A stretch of DNA of 23,465 nucleotides from Bacteroidales bacterium (GTDB lineage: Bacteria; Bacteroidota; Bacteroidia; Bacteroidales; ML635J-15), in the NCBI GenBank assembly GCA_023228725.1, contig JALOAQ010000041.1, forward strand, positions 1-23,465. Reading direction: 5' to 3'. A program made the position numbers and the translations under genes. Numbering within the stretch: position 1 is the stretch's first letter; each line of letters opens with the position of its first letter. Shown one piece after another: positions 17,101 to 23,465 of the stretch. Under the pieces are notes generated by a model that saw only the letters and a list, made by a program, of their open reading frames with translations, was not told where the DNA came from and made no database searches.

Positions 17101-18447
17101 TTCTGTGTCATCAGAAATATACTCAACAGGAGTTCCTGAAGTGTAATCAATTAGAGCAAAATTTATTATTCTACCATAACCAGATGAATTTGTGTCATTT
17201 TCATAAATTTGAAAGAAAAATTTTGCATTTGTCTCTGATTCTATTAAATCAAGAAAAGGGCTGACATCAAGTCCAAACTCCAAATAACGGAACTCTTCTT
17301 CATATTCGCCTTGTAATCCCCAAGCATCTCCTTGATTATCAATAATAGGAAAACTCATATAAAAATCGGGTTGATCAGCATTTATATTTTTGCTAAAACC
17401 TGTCATTATTTTAATTTTATTCCTTTTATTATAATACATATTAACTTTATAAGTTAATGAAGGCGAATACTCACTAATAGCTTCAAGTACATTTACTGTA
17501 CTATTCCATATTCCGCCATTAGTACTTGGTTTAGCAAAGCTACTATATAGAGCCCAAGCAGTATATTCTGTTGCATAGGCATTTACAACTTTAAAGGCAC
17601 CAATTTCCCAATCTTTAATATCCACTATTCCGTCACCATTAATATCCAAATGATTTGTAAACAGCCCATCTCCATTTATATCATACCTAACTAAATCATT
17701 ATAACCAACAACAGTATAAGCATGAGAAGGGCTTGAACCCCAAACAGGAAAGACTCCTTCGCCGGCATGAGGAGAAGCTGATGGCAAAACTGTAGGTGGC
17801 GATGCATATTGAGAATAAAAAAAGCCAATACCTCCATCTTCTGAACCATCTAAATGATCGTTTAACCAATGCTTTAAAGTCATAATTCCTTCTTCGCTAG
17901 AGCAATCTATTGAATAAGCTGCACTAATTCTATTTTGCATTGATTCATAATAATTTTCATAGCCTGTCATCCATCGTTTGCCTCCGCCAAAATTATCGCT
18001 TCCACCATAAGTTAGCATATTTGGATTTCCAACTTTTTTTAGCAAAGATAAAGTATGAAAATAACTTGCCCCATACCACCCATTTCCACCATTTTCCCAA
18101 TTCCATGAAAAATATGTAGGATATTTATTTTGAATAAGGCTTCCATTTAAGTTTCGTTTACGATTAATTTCGTAAGTAAAGCCAAAACCAACACAAGCCA
18201 CTTGTCCACAAGACAATCCGTTCTGGTGAAACATTCCAGGATAATAGATTTTTAAAGAATTATCTACTTCTATTGGTATAGATTTATTTTTATATGCAGA
18301 AGGTAATTTTAAGTCAGGCAGACTCATTAATTCAAATCTCTCTTTTAAAGATAAGGCTTGTGGGAAAGGCTCTTTATCAAGGACTTGTTGTGCTTTTAAA
18401 AAATTAAAGCAAATTAAAAAAAATAATAAAACTGATATATATCGCAT
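14188..18447 (-). CDS. Large secreted papain-like cysteine peptidase with calcium-loop insertion, multiple Ig-like domains and T9SS sorting domain
   Basis: 1419 residues. Signal peptide 1-20. The papain-like (clan CA) domain spans about 45-310, with C80 (in GLSCGQVAC, after Q75), H242 (in SHAYTVVGY) and probable Asn N289. Between His and Asn lie two EF-hand/dockerin-like loops: D256-N258-D260-G and D268-N270-D272-G, the second with D276 and D279. Next come a beta-sandwich (about 325-465), an Ig-like region (470-510), a domain with YVNNRGFIDF (520-660), and Ig/CARDB-like domains (720-940) with a DSDNNRLDIGET calcium-type motif. These are followed by a MAM/jelly-roll-like domain (945-1080, ending AAWIDLIEFPP), further Ig-like regions, and a type A T9SS domain (about 1345-1419, YPNP). 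It begins 9 bp after its paralogue, so both are probably one transcript. Catalytic residues are assigned by pattern; substrate unknown. Confidence 0.8.
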   Translation of the reverse strand: MRYISVLLFFLICFNFLKAQQVLDKEPFPQALSLKERFELMSLPDLKLPSAYKNKSIPIEVDNSLKIYYPGMFHQNGLSCGQVACVGFGFTYEINRKRNLNGSLIQNKYPTYFSWNWENGGNGWYGASYFHTLSLLKKVGNPNMLTYGGSDNFGGGKRWMTGYENYYESMQNRISAAYSIDCSSEEGIMTLKHWLNDHLDGSEDGGIGFFYSQYASPPTVLPSASPHAGEGVFPVWGSSPSHAYTVVGYNDLVRYDINGDGLFTNHLDINGDGIVDIKDWEIGAFKVVNAYATEYTAWALYSSFAKPSTNGGIWNSTVNVLEAISEYSPSLTYKVNMYYNKRNKIKIMTGFSKNINADQPDFYMSFPIIDNQGDAWGLQGEYEEEFRYLEFGLDVSPFLDLIESETNAKFFFQIYENDTNSSGYGRIINFALIDYTSGTPVEYISDDTEINIIDNGITTASVVMAPNYQKPQILTESLPNADVYHDYSFQMQANNGKPPYRWEFNTDYTFSETDETINLPSSQLYSSFIDLPFEFNYYGKTYNKIYVNNRGFIDFTDLSTYVPYNSNEHNSHIINFENKKAISAFNSKKQNTVFYQIQSDYCVLRWLSDSVDVCLKLKDDGEIRIFYNNCISATYNNWVSGLSNGDFLNLNYTPISGGIGNFANIGYVYSPMQAPDYFNISENGLLSGIPTDELVNYPLHFKVTDAGGIVNRKTIPISTQGLIVNISLPNNNTGIEWGSTNGFNLIIKNVTETPLSNVEVKLSCDNPNLSFVNDTYVIYLLNPGQEIIINPAFNFSVNYNFYNEEIVNINVNTLAGPSSWEFVKQIKVYTANISLTSYFVDDSDNNRLDIGETSDVIFSFKNFGNAHIGSFNISISSEDEYLTINQNLAHSNGLNQNQVYNAVFNFTTHENTPLSHVVELNVHISSEIGYEQNIIAYLGIGQIIENWETGDFTSFNWQEDGNLAWTISESDAYEGNYCLRSGAIGNSQLSVLEFDVRVLADGNISFYRKVSCEDGSANNWDYLAFFIDDQEKARWDGELGWENVSFPVQAGIRNFKWVYRKDVTAAAGEDAAWIDLIEFPPIYDPEPLLVTNPNEIYQIMLPDQVKTEGLIIQNLGGGKQKIDVKIIKNPNFYNNQKSLLGSDIVSDGNSFIAGDSVAWTFTLTNRSPDNEWIKGVNLVFPQAFIVDSLSYFIDSGNDTLELISGELGSGGEFQWFGEKSGWGMIAIGETASLSVYGFVNEDFVGDLTVNYTIIGDVYGAEPHNVSGNIVFQNVGTAVYWLKSDIKTYVLGLDEEVDLLPEFNTSDLEEGEYFTNIIIFSNYDTIYLPVNLVVDASVEIKTQNNNDFVVYPNPASNIVYVNSDFKINKLTIFNSLGQIVFSEYYDKNIIELDISAFNKGVYFISCTDKEKLYYQKLIVK

Positions 18448-18456
18448 ATAAAAATA

Positions 18457-20910
18457 TTAAATCTTAACTAATTTTTTATTGAAAGTAAAGTTTTCTGTTT
18501 TAATTACAAAGTTATAAATTCCAGAAATATAATTAGATAAATCGAGATTAAATTCTTCAGAATTAATTGAACTAAATTTTATTACAAATTTTCCTTCACT
18601 ATCAAAGACACTAATGCTTTTAATTTCTTCATCATCCATATTTAATCTGATATTAACAAAGTCTAAGATAGGATTAGGATAAAACACAAGAAATTCTGGA
18701 TCGTCTTTATCCTCAGAAATGGAAGTTGTCAAATAATAAGTTTTTATATCAAAATTTTCATTAAAATCACTAATTTTAACTCTCATTGGATAATCGTTTA
18801 ATAGACCTGCTTTCCCTTTCAAAACTCCAGAACTGTTAATTCTCAACCCTTCTGGGACTGGATATTGTTTTATTTTAATTTTAGTGTTTTTTGCTGGAAT
18901 ATCATGATCTTTCCATAAAATAATATTGTCTGATTGATTTGCATAGGAAATACCGCAAATATTTGTGTAAATATTTTTTATAGAAATATCTCCATATAAA
19001 AATTCAATATCCCCATTTGCAATAAGATTACAGCCAAAGTTAGCTTTTGTTGATGTTTCATATTGTTTATCGGAACAATTCCACCAAATTTTTACAGTAT
19101 CACCAACAGTTTTATACCATATTCCGTTATTATTATTATTATCACAAACAAAATTAAATCTTGCAAAGGGAGAGATAATATTTTCATTTAGGAATAAAGG
19201 ATAAAGATTTTCCCTAAATTGAGTCCAGGCATTAGATTCAGAAGAAACTAATATATAGCCATCTGTATGAATTTTAATTTTATTAGTTTTTATTTTCCCA
19301 AAATTAAAATAAAATGGGAGTTGAAGTTCAACTGTTCCGTCAAAATTATCATCAGGCGTAAGTTTTGTTCCGCCAGTATAATTAAAGTCTTGGACACAAT
19401 AACTTGTATCAAAATAAGATAATAATTCCCACTTAGAATCTCCATACCCATCAATAAAATCAAATTGATAATTATTATCCGTGTTTGCTGACAATACAGG
19501 CAAACTCAAAGTATTGATTTTTGGTTTAAATACATTATCCAAACAAATTACTTTTGAAAAAACTGAACGTGAATTATTATTAATATTTGTATTAGAATTT
19601 ACAAGCACATATTCTTTTGGACTTATGTTTGAATAATCTATAAAGCTACAAAACTCAAAAAAGCCGGGATATGAATTAGATTTATCATACTCATCAATAA
19701 CAAAGAATAATTTAGCACAATTATCATAATCAAAATAAGAAATCAAGTTTGTTAGGTCCAGACCTGCTTCAATACTTTTATCAGCTTCTGAGTTTCCACC
19801 CTGCATATATAAATCTCCGCCTTGATAATTAAAAACAGGAAAATCAGTCAAGTAATCCCAAATATCAGCTTCCGTATCTGTTGCAATTCCAATGCTAATT
19901 TTTAATCGTCTGCGTTGTGGGTGATTTATTTTAAATTTCGCTGTTAATTTTGGTGAATAATCAATTTTTGGAATTAAAACATGAACTAAATTATTCAAAA
20001 TTCCACCTTGCCCATAAGCATCAGCCATAGCTTTATAAGTAATCCACATATAGCCATCTCCCTGCCAATCTGGTCCATTAGCTTCTGCAAGTTTAAATCC
20101 GCCTTTTTCCCAATCGTGAACATCCACTTTGCCATCACCATTTATATCTATATGATTTGTAAATTTGCCGTCATTATTATAGTCGTAACAAATATTATCA
20201 TCATATCCAACAATAGTTCTTGCATGCAAAGCGTCATCACCACAAATAACCATAGCATAAGCACCTTGATGTGAACTTCCTTTTGGTAAACGTGCTGAGC
20301 CACCATTTTCTTTTATATTTGCCATAAAAGTAGCTGTACCACCATATGCACCACCGCCATGATCAAAAATCCAAGCTTTTAGAGTTTCTATTCCCTCAGC
20401 AGAATTAACTTTTATTCCATAATAATCGTCGATTTTATTGTGCATGGCAGAATAATATAAATCATAGCCAGACATCCAACGAGAGACATTAGTTGCAGTA
20501 TCGTAAAGAAATTCACCATATTTTGGAACACCAAGTTTTTTTAACATTTCCATAGTAATTATATAATGAGGACCATACCAACCATAACCTCCATTATCAA
20601 AATTAAAAGGGAAATAAATTGAAAAACAATTGAATTTATTTTTTGAGCTGATATTTTTCTTATAATTACTTTCATAACTAAACATATAATATGAAGCTGC
20701 AACTTGATTACAAACCCAATCATCTTGTTTAAATAAATTTGGCCAAAAAACACTATTAGACAAATCAAAACTATTAGGTAATGATTTAGAGTAATTTTCT
20801 AAATCTTCTTTACTTAGTTCTAATTCATTTTTATTAATTATAAACTTAGTTTGCCCTGTAAGAGAAAAAGTAAAAAACATTAATAATATCGCTATTGCAA
20901 GTCTCATCAT
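18457..20910 (-). CDS. Secreted papain-like cysteine peptidase with calcium-loop insertion and T9SS sorting domain (paralogue)
   Basis: 817 residues, clearly homologous to the downstream 1419-residue protein over its first 700 residues. Signal peptide about 1-19. Peptidase domain about 45-300 with C67 (WVCNQVAAS, after Q62) and H229 (LHARTIVGY). Both proteins have exactly 162 residues between Cys and His. The Asn is probably N278 in EANGPDW, two positions later than in the paralogue. The two calcium-type loops are D243-N245-D247-G and D255-N257-D259-G, with D263 and D266. The same beta-sandwich and YVNNRGF-type domains follow (here HTDGYILV, about 548), then directly the T9SS type A domain (about 738-817, FYPNP). 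The CARDB/MAM-like half of the paralogue is absent. Start: ATG 20910, with another ATG one codon later. First gene of the minus-strand peptidase cluster. Confidence 0.8.
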   Translation of the reverse strand: MMRLAIAILLMFFTFSLTGQTKFIINKNELELSKEDLENYSKSLPNSFDLSNSVFWPNLFKQDDWVCNQVAASYYMFSYESNYKKNISSKNKFNCFSIYFPFNFDNGGYGWYGPHYIITMEMLKKLGVPKYGEFLYDTATNVSRWMSGYDLYYSAMHNKIDDYYGIKVNSAEGIETLKAWIFDHGGGAYGGTATFMANIKENGGSARLPKGSSHQGAYAMVICGDDALHARTIVGYDDNICYDYNNDGKFTNHIDINGDGKVDVHDWEKGGFKLAEANGPDWQGDGYMWITYKAMADAYGQGGILNNLVHVLIPKIDYSPKLTAKFKINHPQRRRLKISIGIATDTEADIWDYLTDFPVFNYQGGDLYMQGGNSEADKSIEAGLDLTNLISYFDYDNCAKLFFVIDEYDKSNSYPGFFEFCSFIDYSNISPKEYVLVNSNTNINNNSRSVFSKVICLDNVFKPKINTLSLPVLSANTDNNYQFDFIDGYGDSKWELLSYFDTSYCVQDFNYTGGTKLTPDDNFDGTVELQLPFYFNFGKIKTNKIKIHTDGYILVSSESNAWTQFRENLYPLFLNENIISPFARFNFVCDNNNNNGIWYKTVGDTVKIWWNCSDKQYETSTKANFGCNLIANGDIEFLYGDISIKNIYTNICGISYANQSDNIILWKDHDIPAKNTKIKIKQYPVPEGLRINSSGVLKGKAGLLNDYPMRVKISDFNENFDIKTYYLTTSISEDKDDPEFLVFYPNPILDFVNIRLNMDDEEIKSISVFDSEGKFVIKFSSINSEEFNLDLSNYISGIYNFVIKTENFTFNKKLVKI

Positions 20911-21154
20911 TATTTTTTTGCAAATTACGAAATTATTAAATTAAATTATTATATTTTTGCAATTATTTTCAAACACCAAATTAGTAAAAATTTCTCAAAC
21001 TGCAAAGTGTTGTTAGTATTTATTTACAAGGCTTTGATTTACTATTTTTAAATTTAGTTGCGAATTTTACAAAATTTTTACTTTTACCATAAATAATAAA
21101 AAGTATTAATATCTAAATATTTTTTACCTTTACAAAGTTTTTAATTATCTAATT
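20911..21154. promoter_or_regulatory. Divergent promoter region between the peptidase and beta-helix genes
   Basis: 244 bp, very A/T-rich, separating two outward-facing secreted-protein genes, so it must hold both promoters. For the plus-strand gene, TACCTTTA (21125-21132) is one base from the TAnnTTTG -7 box and lies 22 bp before the ATG. A perfect TATTTTTG (20952-20959) is farther upstream. For the minus strand, a TAATTTG-like sequence close to the peptidase start (around 20920-20928) is a near match only. No regulator-binding site is recognisable. Confidence 0.4.
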
Positions 21155-22906
21155 ATGATGTGCAAATTTTTATATTTTAGTTTAATTATTCTAATAACTA
21201 CAAATATTATAAACGCCCAGCAATACGACAGTGTATTCATTAATTGTCCTAACACTTATGATTTATATAAAAACTTTCCTGTAGAAATAGAACTATATAA
21301 AAATGGCAAACTTTCATATATCGATACCGAAATAGATTTAAATTATGCTGACGGCGAAATAAATACCATAAAAGTTAGAAAAGGGAAAGGCAGTACTCAA
21401 ATTAATATAAACGAAGATCAAAATTCTACAATTTCAATTAAAGGTTCAACTTTCTCAAAAACACTTTATTGTAATCAAAGTGCTATCATAGAATTATATG
21501 ATAGTTTGCAAAACAATTTAATACTTGAGGAGAATAAATCTTATTATATCTCATCAGACTTGATTGTTCCAAGTTCTTATAAATTAACGATAGGAGCAGG
21601 TTCTAGAATTTCTATTAAAGAAAATGTTAATATTATAGTTGATGGAATCATACAAAGCGATGGGGGGCTAAACAATCCAATAATTTTTGACTGTAATTCC
21701 CCCAATAAGTTCTGGGGTGGTATTATTATAAAAAATGATATTGACACCTCAATTTTCAGACACACATTTATAATAAATGGAGGCAATGATAGTCAATTCA
21801 GCTTTGGACATTCTAATTCGCAACCCATACTTTTTGCCGAAAACAGTAATCTTATACTTGACCGTTGTTATTTTATGGACAATATAGGGAAAGCGATAGG
21901 AAGTTTAAAATCAAATTTGTTAATTAAAAATTGTTTTATTTCACGTTGCGATACCGGAGGAGAGTTTTTAACAAGTAAAGTTGAAGCAGATTCTTGTCAT
22001 ATAATGTTTATTCCTGATGAAGACGGCATTTTAGAAGATGATGACAATGATGGTTGGTATTTTAACGATGTACACCCATCAGGAGTGGAAAGTTTTGTAA
22101 AAAACACTTACATTATTTCTACAGAAGACGACGGGATTGATCAAAACAAAGCGAAATTAAGAGTTGAAAATTGTTGGATGGAAGATTGTGAACATGAGGG
22201 TATAGCTTGTTCTAATAATAATTATGTGAAAATTAACAATTGTGTTTTTATGAATTGTGGACAAGGTGTAGAAAATGGCTATGGAAAAGCTAGTGTGGAA
22301 GTTGACCATTGTCTTTTTTTAAACAATAAAGTTGGAGTTAGATTTGGAGATGAATACGACATACTATCCGAAGGTAAAATGTATGTAACAAATTCTGTAT
22401 TCTTCAATAATGACGACAATATATTAAATTTTGATCCGCAAATTGGAGGACCAATAGACAATAGCTTGTTTGTTTCTTATTCTTTAACAAACACTATTGA
22501 CTATGACAATATTAATAATTGTATTTCAGGAATACCTTTATTTAATTCTGATTATATTTTAGTTGCCTCATCGCCTGGATACCTAGCAGGCAACGATGGG
22601 TACAGCATGGGCTTGATAAATTCTATTACTACTATACCTCAAATTGCCCTTAATAACATTTTTAATATTTATCCAAACCCAGCTAGTAATATTCTGCATA
22701 TTAATTTCAATAATATTGAAGACAAAGAACATCAAGTATCTATTTTAAATACATCAGGAAAAATAATTAAAACCTGGAAATTTACCAATACCACCAATTA
22801 TTGCACTTTAAACATTTCCGATATTAAACAAGGTATTTATATAATTCAATACACAAATCATAAAACAACAAAATCTGCAAAACTTTTAATAGAAAATGAA
22901 CATTAA
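21155..22906 (+). CDS. Secreted right-handed beta-helix protein with T9SS sorting domain
   Basis: 583 residues. Signal peptide about 1-21 (cleavage INA before QQ). A beta-sandwich-like N-terminal part runs to about 130. Residues about 135-450 form a right-handed parallel beta-helix, shown by recurring coils such as NLILDRCYFMDN, NLLIKNCFISRC, LRVENCWMEDCEHEGIAC, VKINNCVFMNCGQGV and VEVDHCLFLNNKVGV. Two acidic loops, EDDDNDG (294-300) and EDDGID (324-329), look suited to binding calcium. A type A T9SS domain follows (about 501-583, YPNP). No polysaccharide-lyase catalytic signature is recognised, so it may bind or cleave polysaccharide or serve as a surface scaffold. Its last 11 bp overlap the CotH-like gene, implying coupled synthesis of the two. 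Confidence 0.82.
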   Translation: MMCKFLYFSLIILITTNIINAQQYDSVFINCPNTYDLYKNFPVEIELYKNGKLSYIDTEIDLNYADGEINTIKVRKGKGSTQININEDQNSTISIKGSTFSKTLYCNQSAIIELYDSLQNNLILEENKSYYISSDLIVPSSYKLTIGAGSRISIKENVNIIVDGIIQSDGGLNNPIIFDCNSPNKFWGGIIIKNDIDTSIFRHTFIINGGNDSQFSFGHSNSQPILFAENSNLILDRCYFMDNIGKAIGSLKSNLLIKNCFISRCDTGGEFLTSKVEADSCHIMFIPDEDGILEDDDNDGWYFNDVHPSGVESFVKNTYIISTEDDGIDQNKAKLRVENCWMEDCEHEGIACSNNNYVKINNCVFMNCGQGVENGYGKASVEVDHCLFLNNKVGVRFGDEYDILSEGKMYVTNSVFFNNDDNILNFDPQIGGPIDNSLFVSYSLTNTIDYDNINNCISGIPLFNSDYILVASSPGYLAGNDGYSMGLINSITTIPQIALNNIFNIYPNPASNILHINFNNIEDKEHQVSILNTSGKIIKTWKFTNTTNYCTLNISDIKQGIYIIQYTNHKTTKSAKLLIENEH

Positions 22907-23465
22907 AACGACCACTATATTAGTAGTAATTATATCATTCATTTGTTGCACCACAATAAAATCTCAACAAATTAAAGAATATTACATTACTTGTCTTGAA
23001 AGTGATTTTAACCATATTTACGAAAATTACCAAAAAGAAATTTACATTCCTATCAGTATAACATACAATGGAGAGACCATAAGTAATGCAAGAATGCGAA
23101 TTAGAGGTGATGGTAGCATTGTATTACCCAAAAAATCACTCAAAGTAAAGCTTGATAATGGAAATTTTGATGGTGTAAGTGTTTTTAACTTCAATGCCGA
23201 TTACGAAGACAAAAGCTACGTTCAATCTTATATCACTTCTCGATTAATGAAAGAAAGTGGTACCAAATGCTTTAATGCAGAACATGTAAGACTATATTTA
23301 AATGATGAGTATTTAGGTTTATACATTTCGGTACAAAATATGGATATATATTTTTTATTAAATAACGAATTTAATCCTCTAGGAAATTTATACAAAGCTA
23401 CTATAGATGGAGCCAGTCTAAGTAGATATGATAATGTTTTTTACCATTGGGAACAAAAAACAGGC
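22896..23465 (+). CDS. CotH-kinase-like secreted protein (partial, runs off the right edge)
   Basis: 190 codons open to the window end. A signal peptide is seen at about 1-23 (TTIKSQQ). The mature start matches the CotH kinase family: RMRIRGDGSIVLPKKSLKVKL (67-87), where RGDGS...PKKS is typical, then FNFNADYEDKSYVQSYITSRL, EHVRLYLNDEYLGLYISVQ and LYKA. CotH proteins from Bacillus spores and other bacteria are protein kinases of atypical fold that phosphorylate secreted or coat proteins. The catalytic Asp-containing part probably lies beyond the edge and cannot be checked. The ATG at 22896 lies inside the end of the beta-helix gene, which suggests that the beta-helix protein is a partner or substrate. 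A T9SS domain, if present, would be outside the window. Confidence 0.82.
   Translation, partial: MNIKTTTILVVIISFICCTTIKSQQIKEYYITCLESDFNHIYENYQKEIYIPISITYNGETISNARMRIRGDGSIVLPKKSLKVKLDNGNFDGVSVFNFNADYEDKSYVQSYITSRLMKESGTKCFNAEHVRLYLNDEYLGLYISVQNMDIYFLLNNEFNPLGNLYKATIDGASLSRYDNVFYHWEQKTG

Noticed and set aside
21079..21105. TACTTTT / AAAAGTA inverted repeat before the beta-helix gene
   Set aside because: Seven almost pure A/T pairs with a 13-base loop are expected by chance in this composition.

Overview
The window is AT-rich DNA from a member of the phylum Bacteroidota. The evidence is threefold. It carries four proteins with type IX secretion (T9SS) type A C-terminal sorting domains. It carries gldF/gldG genes. 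It also has TAnnTTTG-type -7 promoter boxes in front of several genes, and a small DUF3276/PUR-type protein typical of this phylum. I cannot resolve the order or genus from the sequence alone.

Positions 1-539 have no gene I can support. From 540 to 4056 there is a tightly overlapping operon, gldF-gldG-DUF4340, encoding an ABC-2 type exporter/gliding module. It is followed by dnaN (sliding clamp), which has a perfect consensus DnaA box 18 bases before its start codon. Next come a structured palindromic element of about 114 bp, a DEDDh exonuclease with a C-terminal DUF3820-like module, a secreted LPP20-like protein, and a decayed free-methionine-R-sulfoxide reductase gene (msrC-like). That last gene has a stop directly after its apparent ATG and a -1 frameshift in an A5 run.

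A lone minus-strand DUF3276/PUR gene with its own promoter separates this block from the next. The housekeeping run nusB - DUF1573 lipoprotein - yajC - ybbR-like - coaE - TerB/DnaJ protein (8297-11971) spans RNA metabolism, protein export and CoA synthesis.

From 12016 to the right edge is an island of secreted proteins. On the minus strand lie two paralogous papain-like cysteine peptidases (817 and 1419 residues, 9 bp apart) and an M43 metzincin metalloprotease, all with signal peptides and T9SS sorting domains. Both cysteine peptidases carry an unusual insertion of two EF-hand/dockerin-like calcium loops just after the catalytic His. Divergently, on the plus strand, a right-handed beta-helix T9SS protein overlaps by 11 bp a CotH-kinase-like secreted protein that runs off the window. 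The most interesting candidates for undescribed biology are the calcium-loop peptidase pair, the beta-helix/CotH gene pair, and the palindromic element after dnaN.
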